A DNA stretch of 64,000 nt from JBBIQS01 sp037442205 (GCA_037442205.1 JBBIQS010000020.1:32343-96342), one strand, 5' to 3'; positions 1 through 7,718 are shown, numbered from the stretch's first letter. Numbers and translations are program-made. The notes: a model not told the origin generated them from the letters alone.

Positions 1-229
1 CGTAGAGGATGCGGAACCAGACCAGCCAAAGGATGGCGCTGAAGCTCTCCGCCACCAGGTAGAAGGGAACGCCGAGGGTCGGCTGGGAGAATAGTGCCTT
101 GCCACGCACGGCAATGTCGGCGATGGCGATGCTGGCGATCCAGAGGCCGAAGATCGCCCAGGCTTGCCGCGTTCCTTCCTGAATGGCCTGCTTCGCTCCG
201 AGAGGATCGGATTTTTGGAGCTGGTCCAT
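1..229 (-). CDS. partial membrane protein (C-terminus outside window)
   Basis: Only the first 76 codons are visible; the gene runs off the left edge. The visible part has a polar N-terminus (MDQLQKSDPLGAKQ), then a hydrophobic helix (AIFGLWIASIAIADIAV) and the start of another (LVAESFSAILWLVWF), so it is an integral membrane protein. The ATG sits 13 bases after the stop of the upstream gene, and the sequence TGAGGAG spanning that stop supplies the ribosome-binding site, so it is the last visible member of the kinase/response-regulator/arginase operon. No family was recognised. Confidence 0.6.
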   Translation of the reverse strand, partial: MDQLQKSDPLGAKQAIQEGTRQAWAIFGLWIASIAIADIAVRGKALFSQPTLGVPFYLVAESFSAILWLVWFRILY

Positions 230-242
230 CCGACTTCACTCC

Positions 243-932
243 TCAGCGCACCGGGCTGTAGCGCCCTTCGCAGTATCCGAAGAAGAAGAAGACCGCGCCG
301 ACGAAGCGCAGGTAGACCGGGTGCAGGGCTGCCGAATAGGTCGGGAAGGTCGCCTGCATCGCCGACAGGACCAGCAGCAGCACCAGCGGGACCACCACGC
401 CGCCGCGGGCGAGCTGGGCGCGCAGCCGCTCCGGGGTGGAGTCGGCAAGCAGGCTCGAAGCCAGGCCGGCGCCAGTGAGGGTCGCTGCTCCGAAGGCGGC
501 AAAGGGGATCTGCAGCGGCAGGCTTGCGAGGCCGGCGAGCAGCGCCGCCAGCGCACTCGCCGCCAATGCCCAGCGCGGGGCCGTCGAGCGCGGACCTTCT
601 TCTCCGGTTCGAGAGAGGGCGCCCATTCCGTGGCCGAAGAGCAGCAGGCCGATCGGCACCAGGCTGGCGGCGACACCGGCGCGCGTTCCGAGCAGCGCCA
701 CCAGACCGCCCGCCAGGACCAGGGGCCCGGTCAGGCCCAGCGCGCCGGTGATGAGGGCGACAGCCGCTCCCACCGAACCCGAGGCCAGGAAGAGGAGGCA
801 GGCGGTCCCGCCCATCAGCGCCAGGGCAGCGTGCATCGCCAGCGGCAGCGGATGCACCTTGAGCAGCCAGGCCGAGGCAGCGAACACTCCCGCCGACACG
901 AGGGCGGTGGCCAGGGCGCGCGCCAGCTTCAT
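243..932 (-). CDS. hypothetical polytopic membrane protein
   Basis: A 229-aa protein made mostly of hydrophobic stretches rich in Ala, Leu and Gly, with probably six or more membrane helices. One polar loop (around residues 105-118, RTGEEGPRSTAP) breaks the protein in the middle. The C-terminus ends FFFFGYCEGRYSPVR. The start ATG overlaps the stop of the arginase-like gene (ATGA), so translation is probably coupled. I do not recognise the family. Its place in the operon suggests a role linked to the envelope-anchored arginase-family protein, but nothing in the sequence shows a reaction. Confidence 0.65.
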   Translation of the reverse strand: MKLARALATALVSAGVFAASAWLLKVHPLPLAMHAALALMGGTACLLFLASGSVGAAVALITGALGLTGPLVLAGGLVALLGTRAGVAASLVPIGLLLFGHGMGALSRTGEEGPRSTAPRWALAASALAALLAGLASLPLQIPFAAFGAATLTGAGLASSLLADSTPERLRAQLARGGVVVPLVLLLVLSAMQATFPTYSAALHPVYLRFVGAVFFFFGYCEGRYSPVR

Positions 933-2014
933 GGGGCAGCTCCCGCCCGCGGCCCGCGCGGCGAGCGCGAGGCCTGCAGTCCCTCGCGCAAGGCGGTGGC
1001 CACCGCCAGGTAGGAGCGCTCACACCGCTCGCAGCGGTGCGGCGGCGCCAAAGGAGGCAGGTTGAACACCGGCGGGTAGCCGGTCAGGTCGCCGCCGATC
1101 AGCCGCCGCTGGGCGGCCAGTCCCTGGATCGCGGAGACGATCTGCGCGGTGCGCACCGCCCCGGTCCCCCAGCCCGACTCCTCGAAATCGGCCTCGTCGA
1201 GGACGTCGAGATCGACGGTGACGTAGACGAACTCGGTGGGGATTCGTTCCGCCAGCTTTGGCCCCATCTCGGCCAGGGTGGGGGTGATCAGCTCGACGCC
1301 GCTCTGGCCAAGGAGCGGCGAGAGCAGGTCCCGGCGGACGGCGGTGTTGGCGATCGCGTCGACTGGCGGAGGCCGGGAGAAGAACAGCGCCTGTGGCTCC
1401 ACCGAGATGACGTCCATGCGCCCGGCCAGCGGGCCGGCCTTCGACATCCAGGTGGCGGCGTCCCGGTAGATAGGGTGGGGAAGTCCGACGTGGAGGTAGC
1501 GCTGGAGATGGTCCAGGCGGGAGAGCGCCGAGTGGGCCCAGCTGCCGCAGTCGATGCTGGCCTGGCCCACGTCGTGGGAGTCGTCGTGGGCGTCGAAGTT
1601 GACCACGCTGAAGGGCACTCCCAGCGGCTCGATGTCGCGCTCGAGCAGGAAGTAGGTCAGGTGGTGGAAGTCGCCGAAGCCGTTGAGCATCAACACCGGC
1701 CCCGGAGCGCCGGACTCGGCCAGCGCCGGCTCCCCGGGGTCCGAGTGGCAGTGGACGGTGGCTAGCGCGGCGAAGGCCGAGTCGACCGGCAACTTCTCCG
1801 CCGCAAGCCCCAGCCGCGCCAACAGCTCGTCGAGGGCCGGCAGCTTCTCGGGGGCCACCACCCGCGCCGGGCCCAGCTCGAGGGCGCTCGCCGCCGGCGC
1901 CATCGCCGCCGAGGCGCCGCGGTGCAGCGACGGCCAGACGGTCTGCAGCAGCCCGAGGCCGGTGAGGACCAGCACCAGCGACAGGTTGCGCAGCGATCCC
2001 AGCGGGCGCCTCAT
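929..2014 (-). CDS. membrane-anchored arginase/agmatinase (ureohydrolase) family protein
   Basis: A 361-aa protein. Residues about 8-25 form one hydrophobic helix (LSLVLVLTGLGLLQTVW), so it is probably anchored or exported, which is unusual for ureohydrolases. The metal-binding signatures are visible: FGDFHH for the first His ligand, NFDAHDDSHD for the D-A-H-x-D motif, and VTVDLDVLDEA for the D-x-D motif that completes the binuclear Mn site. Family members hydrolyse guanidino compounds such as arginine, agmatine or guanidinobutyrate; the substrate here cannot be read. Near the C-terminus there is a CERCERS pair of cysteines. I chose the ATG at 2014 because it overlaps the response-regulator stop (ATGA); a longer reading would run through that gene. 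Confidence 0.75.
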   Translation of the reverse strand: MRRPLGSLRNLSLVLVLTGLGLLQTVWPSLHRGASAAMAPAASALELGPARVVAPEKLPALDELLARLGLAAEKLPVDSAFAALATVHCHSDPGEPALAESGAPGPVLMLNGFGDFHHLTYFLLERDIEPLGVPFSVVNFDAHDDSHDVGQASIDCGSWAHSALSRLDHLQRYLHVGLPHPIYRDAATWMSKAGPLAGRMDVISVEPQALFFSRPPPVDAIANTAVRRDLLSPLLGQSGVELITPTLAEMGPKLAERIPTEFVYVTVDLDVLDEADFEESGWGTGAVRTAQIVSAIQGLAAQRRLIGGDLTGYPPVFNLPPLAPPHRCERCERSYLAVATALREGLQASRSPRGPRAGAAP

Positions 2015-2376
2015 TGCCCCGGGCCCAGGAGGCCATCGACCGTGGCGAGCAGCTCCTGGTGCTGGAAGGGCTTGCCCAGGAAGCCGTCGATGGTCTTCGA
2101 GCGCAGCGCCTCCTCGATCGGCTCGTCCTGGATCCCGCCGGAGAGCAGCAGCACCTTGCAGCTCGGGCACTGTCGCTTGACGCTGCGGGCCAGCTCCAGC
2201 CCGTCGATGCGCGGCATGTGGTAGTCGCAGACCAGCAGCGACGGGGACTCGGAGAGGTGGGCCAGCACCTGCTCGGCGGTGGAGAAGGCGCCGACCTTGT
2301 GGCCGGCGTGCGCCAGCTGCCGGGACAGCGAGCGCAGGATCATCTCGTCATCATCGAGGACAAAGAGGTTGGCCAC
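2011..2376 (-). CDS. single-domain response regulator (receiver only)
   Basis: A 121-aa CheY-like protein with no output domain. The acidic cluster (LDDDE), the phospho-accepting Asp in LLVCDYHMPRIDG, the Ser of LLLSGG (in place of the more common Thr) and the conserved Lys in FLGKPF are all present, so it should be phosphorylated. It starts with GTG three bases after the kinase stop and its own stop overlaps the next start, so it is translated with the Ser/Thr kinase upstream and the arginase-like protein downstream. No partner histidine kinase lies in this operon. It may relay a phosphoryl signal or be modified by the neighbouring Ser/Thr kinase; that link is inference. Confidence 0.9.
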   Translation of the reverse strand: MANLFVLDDDEMILRSLSRQLAHAGHKVGAFSTAEQVLAHLSESPSLLVCDYHMPRIDGLELARSVKRQCPSCKVLLLSGGIQDEPIEEALRSKTIDGFLGKPFQHQELLATVDGLLGPGQ

Positions 2377-2379
2377 GGC

Positions 2380-3627
2380 TCACTTGTATTTGAGGTAGGC
2401 GGTGAGGACATCGCGCAGCAGGGTGCCGACTGGGATGCGGTTGCGCTCGGCCAGTTGCTTGAGCGACTCGTAGGTGTCCTCGGCCACGCTGACCGTCAGC
2501 ACCCGCTCCGAGCCCTCGCCGGTGGGAAGGCGGGCGATCTCGGTATGCTCCTCGCGCTTGGGGCGCAGCGGGATCGGGGCGTTGTCGGGGAGCACCTCCT
2601 CGACTTCCTCCACCTCCTCGGGAACCGGCGCCGGGGCCGGCTGGCGGCTGCCGGCCATCAGCCGCTTCTTCTCCTCCTCCAGCTCGTCGCTGAACAGCTG
2701 CTTGAGGAAGTTGGAGAGGTGGATGTTGCTCGGGGTGAACTCGTACTGGGAGAGGAACTGGTCGATGTCGTACTGCATGTCCCAGGCGGTCTGGTAGCGG
2801 CGCTCGCGGTCCTTCTCCAGCGCCTTCATCAGGATGTGCTCCACCGCCTCGGGGATGTCGGCCTTGAAGTAGCTGGGGGCGTAGATCTTCCCCTCGGTGA
2901 TCGACTTGAGGATCGCCACCTCGTTCTCGCCGGTGAACAGCTTGAAGCCGGTGACCCACTCGTAGAGCACCACTCCCAGCGAGAAGATGTCGCTGCGGTG
3001 GTCGAGGGGCTTGCCCATGCACTGCTCGGGCGACATGTAGCTGAGCTTGCCCTTGATCTCGCCGGCGCGGGTCTGCTCGATCTGGTTGGCGGCCTTGGCG
3101 ATGCCGAAGTCGAGCACCTTCACCGTGCCGTCGAAGCTGACGAAGATGTTCTCCGGGGTCACGTCGCGGTGAACGATGTTCAGCGGGTTGCCGTAGATGT
3201 CGGTCTTCTGGTGCGCGTAGAACAGCCCCTCGCAGACCGAGCTGGCGATCTTGAGGGCGTAGACCATGGGGAAGGGGATCCCCATCGAGTCGGCCTTGGG
3301 GATGATGCGCCGCATGTCCCGGCCGAAGATGTACTCCATGGCGATGAAGTACGTTTCGCCGATCTTCCCCAGGTCGTAGATCTGCACGATGTTGGGGTGG
3401 TTGAGCTGGGCGGCGAGCTTGGCCTCGTTGAGGAACATCTTCACGAAGGCCTTCTGCGAGCTCAGGTGCGGCCGGATGCGCTTGATGACGATGGTCTTTT
3501 CGAACCCCTCCAGGCCGGCCTGGCGGGCCAAGAAGATCTCGGCCATCCCGCCCACCGCGATCCGGTCGATGAGCGTGTACTTGCCGAAGCGATGCGGTTC
3601 TCGGCTGCGCGACTCCTCGATGCCCAT
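2380..3627 (-). CDS. Ser/Thr protein kinase with C-terminal ribbon-helix-helix-like domain
   Basis: A 415-aa Hanks-type kinase. The glycine loop is around residues 23-30 (IAVGGMAE), the ATP Lys is about K49 (VIKRIRP), the catalytic loop is HRDVTPEN at 153-160, the metal-binding DFG is at 173-175 and the activation-segment end is SYMSPEQ. The catalytic set is complete, so it should be active. After a Pro/Glu-rich linker (about 325-370), residues 374-415 (VLTVSVAEDTYESLK onward) have the strand-helix-helix pattern of ribbon-helix-helix (CopG/Arc-type) DNA-binding domains. No membrane helix is seen, so it is cytoplasmic. It heads the operon with the receiver protein. The ATG at 3627 lies just outside the kinase fold and gives a normal length. 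Confidence 0.92.
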   Translation of the reverse strand: MGIEESRSREPHRFGKYTLIDRIAVGGMAEIFLARQAGLEGFEKTIVIKRIRPHLSSQKAFVKMFLNEAKLAAQLNHPNIVQIYDLGKIGETYFIAMEYIFGRDMRRIIPKADSMGIPFPMVYALKIASSVCEGLFYAHQKTDIYGNPLNIVHRDVTPENIFVSFDGTVKVLDFGIAKAANQIEQTRAGEIKGKLSYMSPEQCMGKPLDHRSDIFSLGVVLYEWVTGFKLFTGENEVAILKSITEGKIYAPSYFKADIPEAVEHILMKALEKDRERRYQTAWDMQYDIDQFLSQYEFTPSNIHLSNFLKQLFSDELEEEKKRLMAGSRQPAPAPVPEEVEEVEEVLPDNAPIPLRPKREEHTEIARLPTGEGSERVLTVSVAEDTYESLKQLAERNRIPVGTLLRDVLTAYLKYK

Positions 3628-3810
3628 GCCAGCTCCAGAAGGTTCAAGCGAAGCAGGCGATTATAGGGGAAGGGGTGCGCCGCGAACAGGACTACCGGGC
3701 CCCGGCGTCGTCGTCGGCTCGAGAGGCTGGCGAGCGGGCGACGCGCCGGTCAGCGGAGCGCGGGCCTGCCGGGGTCCCGGGGATTCTGCTAGCGTGGCAG
3801 CTCTCCGCCG

Positions 3811-5100
3811 ATGGCGACCTCCCCCGATCTCTCCTCTGTCCCCTCGACCGGCGCCGCGGCACCGGTTCGCTGGCCGTCCCGCGCCCTGCGCTGGCTGAGC
3901 CCGCGCCCGGCGGAGTGGGTGTTCCTGGCCTGGGCCGCGATCCTCGGGGCGATCGTCTCGGTGCGCGGCCTGCCCACCGGCAAGTTCGACCTTCCCCGGA
4001 CCGACATCGCGATGGCCGCCCTGGGGGTGGTGGCGGTGAAGCTGGCCCTCGAATACTGGCGCACTCCCTGGCCCGACCCTCGCTCGAGGATGGCCATGAC
4101 CTTCTCGGCCCTGGTGATCCTCCCGGCGGCGATCAGCGCCGACCTGATCTTTGATCAGCTGTCGGGGGTCGCTGCGGACTGGCCGACCGTCTACCTGTTT
4201 GGCGGAAAGGCCGGGACGATCTTCAACTACCTGCGCATCCTGGCCGGCCACCTGGCCTTGGCCCTTGTGCCGCTGCTCGGCTGGTGCGGGGTGGGGCTTC
4301 ACCTCAAGCAGGAAGGGCGATTCCGCCTGGGGCGACTGGCCGCCGGGGCAGGGGTGTCGGCGCTGGAGTACCTGCGCGCCTTCGCCCCGCTGATGCTGGT
4401 CATCCTGAGCTACTCGCTGGTGGGCGATCTGCTGGAGAAGCCGGCCTTCTCCGACAAGGACGGCCTGATGCAGGCCATCGACCGGGCGCTCTTCTTCGGC
4501 CGCGATCCGGTGCAGCTGCTGCAGGCGATCATCAACCCCTGGCTCTCGGAGTGGCTGGCGCTCAGCTACACCTCTTACGCGTTCCTGATGCCCTATCTGT
4601 TTGCGGTGATGCTCGCGGTGCGGCGCCTCCCCGCGCTGCAGGAGCCGGCTTTCGCGCTGAGCCTGGCCTTCGCCACCGGGCTGCTGCTCTATCAGCTGGT
4701 CCCGGTCCAGGGGCCGGTCTTCACCGGAAAGTTCTCCGTCCCGCTCGACCTCTACTATCTGTCCTGGGTCAAGGAGCAGCTGATGGACCGGTTCCGGGTC
4801 CCGCGCGACTGCTTCCCCAGCCTCCACACCTCGATCACGCTGCTCTGCCTCTGGCAGATCTTCCGGAACTCCCGGAAGGCGTTCTGGGTCGCGCTGCCGA
4901 TCTCTGGGCCGACGCCTCTCGCCTGCGTCTACCTGCGCTACCACTACGTCGCCGACGTCTTGGCGGGGGCGCTGCAGGCACTGCTGGTGGTGGCGCTCGT
5001 CGGCTGGCTGCGGCGGCGGGGGGCCTTTGGCGAGCGCGCCGAAGCGGCCAGGGCCTCCGAGCCGGCGGCGCCTGCCCCGGGACTGATCTCAGCTCCCTAG
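3811..5100 (+). CDS. PAP2/Aur1-type membrane phosphatase or inositolphosphotransferase-like protein
   Basis: A 429-aa integral membrane protein with about eight or more hydrophobic segments. The C-terminal third carries the PAP2-superfamily signatures CFPSLHTSITLL (phosphatase motif with its catalytic His) and YLRYHYVADVLAG (second catalytic His and Asp), in the arrangement found in the Aur1/inositol-phosphoryl transferase branch. Such enzymes act on phospholipid or polyprenyl headgroups at the membrane surface. The gene stands alone, divergent from the kinase operon and convergent with the pilin genes. The ATG at 3811 has only a weak ribosome-binding site. Substrate is unknown. Confidence 0.85.
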   Translation: MATSPDLSSVPSTGAAAPVRWPSRALRWLSPRPAEWVFLAWAAILGAIVSVRGLPTGKFDLPRTDIAMAALGVVAVKLALEYWRTPWPDPRSRMAMTFSALVILPAAISADLIFDQLSGVAADWPTVYLFGGKAGTIFNYLRILAGHLALALVPLLGWCGVGLHLKQEGRFRLGRLAAGAGVSALEYLRAFAPLMLVILSYSLVGDLLEKPAFSDKDGLMQAIDRALFFGRDPVQLLQAIINPWLSEWLALSYTSYAFLMPYLFAVMLAVRRLPALQEPAFALSLAFATGLLLYQLVPVQGPVFTGKFSVPLDLYYLSWVKEQLMDRFRVPRDCFPSLHTSITLLCLWQIFRNSRKAFWVALPISGPTPLACVYLRYHYVADVLAGALQALLVVALVGWLRRRGAFGERAEAARASEPAAPAPGLISAP

Positions 5101-5161
5101 AACCAGAATCCAAGCTCGCCAAGCCGGATGGCGACGCCGCGGCGCCGTCGTGAGCGGCCCG

Positions 5162-5203
5162 AACAAAGAACTGGCGCGACCTCCAGAAGGAGATCGCGCC
5201 AGT
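5162..5203 (-). terminator. terminator of the pilin operon
   Basis: A 15-base-pair stem spans 5170-5203 (ACTGGCGCGA... with a three-base loop). In minus-strand RNA the single mismatch becomes a U-G pair and the stem is followed by UCUUUGUUC. It lies 23 bases after the stop of the last pilin gene. On the plus strand the same position is a C-A mismatch, so it fits the minus strand better. Confidence 0.7.
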
Positions 5204-5225
5204 GACAGCGGGACAACCAACGTCC

Positions 5226-5492
5226 TCACGGAGGAGAGTTGAAGTCCTTGTTGAAGTTGCTCAGGCCCTTCTTGACGATGGTGGCCTGAATGCCGCCGCC
5301 AGCCGCCGAGGTGGTCTGGTTGGTCTGGCCTCCCAGGGCGTTGGAAGAGGCGGCGAAGAGGGCGCGCAGGTTCTGACCGAAAACGGTGATGATGCCAATG
5401 GCGGCGATCGCGATGAGGGCGACGATGATGATGTACTCCGTCATCCCCTGACCATCTTCGCGCACCAGCAGAGAATTCATGCGGCGAATCAT
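5226..5492 (-). CDS. flp: Flp-type pilin, copy 1 (last of three)
   Basis: An 88-aa Flp/Tad pilin. The type IV prepilin processing site is EDGQGMTEY: cleavage after DG leaves QGMTEY with Glu at +5, as Flp peptidases require. A single hydrophobic helix (IIIVALIAIAAIGIITVF) follows, then the conserved core QNLRALFAASSNALGG. The tail (IQATIVKKGLSNFNKDFNSPP) differs from the two sister copies. I chose the ATG at 5492 because AAGGAG lies just upstream and the second copy has the same leader; a longer reading adds an implausible 26 residues. The tad assembly genes are not in this window. Confidence 0.93.
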   Translation of the reverse strand: MIRRMNSLLVREDGQGMTEYIIIVALIAIAAIGIITVFGQNLRALFAASSNALGGQTNQTTSAAGGGIQATIVKKGLSNFNKDFNSPP

Positions 5493-5581
5493 GAAGGAGC
5501 TCCTTGCGGATGGGTCACTGGCACGGCCCGAACGCTCTTTGGGGTTCGCGCCAGCAACGAACCGATGCAACCCCGGCTGCT

Positions 5582-5845
5582 TCAGGGGACGTTCTGGTCC
5601 ACGTTGAAGTTGCCGAGGTTCTTCTTGGCGGCATAGGCCTGGGTACCGCCACCGGCGGCCGAGGTGGTCTGGTTGGTCTGGCCGCCCAGGGCGTTGGAAG
5701 AAGCGGCGAACAGTGCGCGCAGGTTCTGGCCAAAGACGGTGATGATGGCGATCGCGGAGATCGCGATCAGGGCGACGATGATGATGTACTCCGTCATCCC
5801 CTGGCCGTCTTCGCGCGCCAACAGAGAGTTCATGCGGCGAATCAT
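5582..5845 (-). CDS. flp: Flp-type pilin, copy 2 (middle)
   Basis: An 87-aa pilin almost identical to copy 1 in its leader (MIRRMNSLL), processing site (EDGQGMTEY), helix (VALIAISAIAIITVF) and central core; only the tail (TQAYAAKKNLGNFNVDQNVP) diverges. The ribosome-binding region CGCAAGGAGCTCC is shared with copy 1, which indicates a recent duplication of the whole unit rather than of the coding part alone. Mature subunits of this type polymerise into thin Tad pili for adhesion and surface colonisation. Confidence 0.93.
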   Translation of the reverse strand: MIRRMNSLLAREDGQGMTEYIIIVALIAISAIAIITVFGQNLRALFAASSNALGGQTNQTTSAAGGGTQAYAAKKNLGNFNVDQNVP

Positions 5846-5927
5846 GAGGGAGCTCCTTGCGGAAAAATCATTCGCGCACGGCCTGATCGCTCAAACTGCT
5901 GCGTCAAGACGGGCAGGATACTGCCGC

Positions 5928-5964
5928 GGCAGGTGCAGCAGCCCGAGAGCCGCTGCACCGTGCC
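5928..5964 (-). other. intercistronic hairpin between pilin copies 3 and 2
   Basis: GGCA-GGTGCAGC pairs with GCTGCACC-G-TGCC around a 12-base loop, giving a 12-bp stem with one bulge. There is no U-run after it, so it looks like an RNA-stabilising or partial-termination element rather than a full terminator. It sits in the 129-base gap between the two pilin genes. Confidence 0.4.
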
Positions 5965-5974
5965 GAACCGCGGA

Positions 5975-6244
5975 CTAGCGGGTGCCGTCGTTGGTCTCGT
6001 TGAACTTGTCGAGGCCGACGCGCTTCGAGGCCGCGCTCTGGATGCCACCGCCGGCCGCCGAGGTGGTCTGGTTGGTCTGGCCGCCGAGGGCGTTGCTGGA
6101 GGCGGCGAACAGCGCGCGCAGGTTCTGGCCGAAGACGGTGATCACGCCGATGGCGGCGATCGCGATCAGGGCGACGATGATGATGTACTCGGTCATGCCC
6201 TGGCCTTCTTCGCTGCGGATCATGGCGTTCATGCGGTTCATCAT
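5975..6244 (-). CDS. flp: Flp-type pilin, copy 3 (promoter-proximal)
   Basis: An 89-aa pilin, first in the operon. Leader MMNRMNAMIRSEEGQGMTEY carries the same G|QGMTEY cleavage site. The helix and the core (QNLRALFAASSNALGGQTNQ) match copies 1 and 2, while the tail (IQSAASKRVGLDKFNETNDG) and the first leader residues differ, so this is the more diverged copy. A ribosome-binding site (AAGGAGAGC) precedes the ATG. The upstream 240 bases are shared with the divergent PEGA gene and probably hold the pilin promoter, which I could not pinpoint. Confidence 0.93.
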   Translation of the reverse strand: MMNRMNAMIRSEEGQGMTEYIIIVALIAIAAIGVITVFGQNLRALFAASSNALGGQTNQTTSAAGGGIQSAASKRVGLDKFNETNDGTR

Positions 6245-6355
6245 GGCTTGCTCTCCTTGGGGTTGAAGGTCGGGCCCCTTTCCCGGGGCTCGCCGCCCCC
6301 GCCGAAAAAGCGGTTGCGCGACCGTGCTCAGAATGGCTCATCCGGCATAGGCCGT

Positions 6356-6426
6356 CCATCGGTCATCGGGTGGAGTTGGTGGCCCCGGCCCATCGGTCAT
6401 CGGGAGGATAAAGTCCGCCGGCGGAC
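6356..6426. promoter_or_regulatory. direct repeats and palindrome in divergent control region
   Basis: CCATCGGTCATCGGG occurs exactly at 6356-6370 and again at 6390-6404, a 34-bp spacing (about three helical turns); both copies continue as NGGA. A perfect 14-bp palindrome, GTCCGCCGGCGGAC, follows at 6413-6426. They lie upstream of the PEGA-gene promoter and downstream of nothing but the pilin leader, so they are likely regulator-binding sites for one or both directions. Confidence 0.45.
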
Positions 6427-6433
6427 ATCGGCG

Positions 6434-6461
6434 TCGACGGACGGTCGCGAATCGATATAAT
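6434..6461 (+). promoter_or_regulatory. sigma-70-type promoter for the PEGA/HK/NtrC operon
   Basis: A perfect TATAAT at 6456-6461 is preceded by TCGACG (four of six matches to TTGACA) at 6434-6439 with a 16-base spacer. Transcription would begin near 6468, a few bases before the GGAGG ribosome-binding site at 6476-6480. Confidence 0.5.
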
Positions 6462-6485
6462 CCCGCGAACTGACGGAGGCTTTTG

Positions 6486-7718
6486 ATGAGACTTGCCACC
6501 CGCGTCGCTTCCCTGTTGGCCGTGGTCGCCCTGGCCGGCCCCGCCCGCGCCGAGAGAATTCAGCTGGCGGTGATGGACCTCGAGGCCCGCAACGTCGAGC
6601 CGCTGCTGATCGACAGCGTCAGCGAGTCGGTGGTCGGCGCGCTGCGCGAGCTGCGGGTGTTCAAGGTCATCAGCCGCGCCGAGATCCGGCAGATGCTGTC
6701 GCTGGACAAGGAGCGGGCGCTGATCTCCAGCCGCTGCTCGGAGTCGAGCTGCCTGGCCGAGGTCGGCAGCGCGCTGGGGGCCCGCTACCTGGTGGTGGGG
6801 ACGGTCTCGGGCATCGACCGGACCAAGGGGCCCTTCACCGTCAAGCTGCAGCTGTTCGACATGAAGAAGGCCGAGGTCGCCGCCGAGCAGATCCGCGGCG
6901 ATCAGAAGACCGCCCGCGACGCGGTGGCCGCCGGCGCCACCTTGGCCCTGGAGGTGGTCCGCCCCATCCTCGACAAGGAGCAGGGCTTCTTCGAGCTGGT
7001 CAGCCGCGAGAGCGCCGCCAAGGTCTCCATCGACGGGCGGCTGGTGGGGCTGACCCCGTTCCCGGTGCAGAAGCTGGGCTGGGGGCCGCACCGGGTAGTG
7101 GTGGAGAAGGAGGGCTTCATCGCTTGGGCCAAGGACGTGCAGATCGAGCGCAACCAGGCCACCACCGAGACGGTCACCTTGATCCCGTCGCCGGACTTCG
7201 TCAGCTCCTACCGCTCGCGCAACCGGGCGATGCGCCTGGGGGCCTACCTGACCACGGCCCTGGCGGTGGTGGGGTTGGGCGCGGCGGCCGGGCTGCAGCT
7301 GGGACCGGTCAACAGCACCTACAGCAAGTTCGAGCCGCTGCAGCGCGCCTTCTCCTCCGGCAGCTCGCGCGCCGCCATGTCCTCGGCCTGCAGCGACGCC
7401 GCCTCGCTGCTGCGCGCCTCGGGCGACTCCGCCCGCGCCGACCAGGTCGCCGCCGATCCCACCGGCGCCTGCTACAGCTACGCCAAGGAGCTCTCCACCC
7501 AGGGCTCGACCTACCTGTTGGCCGCCCGCGGCAGCCTGGCCGCGGGAGTGGTGGCCGGGGCGCTCGCCGGATACCTGTGGTCGGCCGGCGACGACCCCGA
7601 CCGCTACCAGGCCTTCACCGGCAGCGGCGAGGTCGCCCCCGAGCCGGCTGGCGCTCCCAAGGCCTCGCTGGTCCCCGCGGTCGGCGGGGCGATGGCCACC
7701 GTCTCCTTCTCGTTCTGA
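6486..7718 (+). CDS. PEGA-domain protein with CsgG/FlgO-like N-terminus
   Basis: A 410-aa exported protein. Residues 1-22 are a signal peptide ending ARA. The next part (VMDLEARNVEPLLIDSVSES and the YLVVGTVSG segment) resembles the nucleotide-free CsgG/FlgO fold seen in periplasmic and outer-membrane assembly proteins. A PEGA domain follows (AKVSIDGRLVGLTPFPVQKL to about KDVQIER), then two hydrophobic segments flank a Cys-containing loop. The ATG at 6486 has a clear GGAGG seven bases upstream. Its stop overlaps the start of the kinase gene (TGATG), so it is co-translated with the two-component genes and may be their envelope input or output. Confidence 0.8.
   Translation: MRLATRVASLLAVVALAGPARAERIQLAVMDLEARNVEPLLIDSVSESVVGALRELRVFKVISRAEIRQMLSLDKERALISSRCSESSCLAEVGSALGARYLVVGTVSGIDRTKGPFTVKLQLFDMKKAEVAAEQIRGDQKTARDAVAAGATLALEVVRPILDKEQGFFELVSRESAAKVSIDGRLVGLTPFPVQKLGWGPHRVVVEKEGFIAWAKDVQIERNQATTETVTLIPSPDFVSSYRSRNRAMRLGAYLTTALAVVGLGAAAGLQLGPVNSTYSKFEPLQRAFSSGSSRAAMSSACSDAASLLRASGDSARADQVAADPTGACYSYAKELSTQGSTYLLAARGSLAAGVVAGALAGYLWSAGDDPDRYQAFTGSGEVAPEPAGAPKASLVPAVGGAMATVSFSF

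Noticed and set aside
2014..3666. A 550-residue plus-strand open frame across the kinase and response regulator
   Set aside because: The minus strand encodes complete, motif-bearing proteins there; the plus-strand reading has no recognisable motif and is a compositional shadow.
6313..6330. A possible sigma-54 site for the pilin operon on the minus strand
   Set aside because: The -24 GG is AG and the -12 TTGC is CGCA; too many differences to call.
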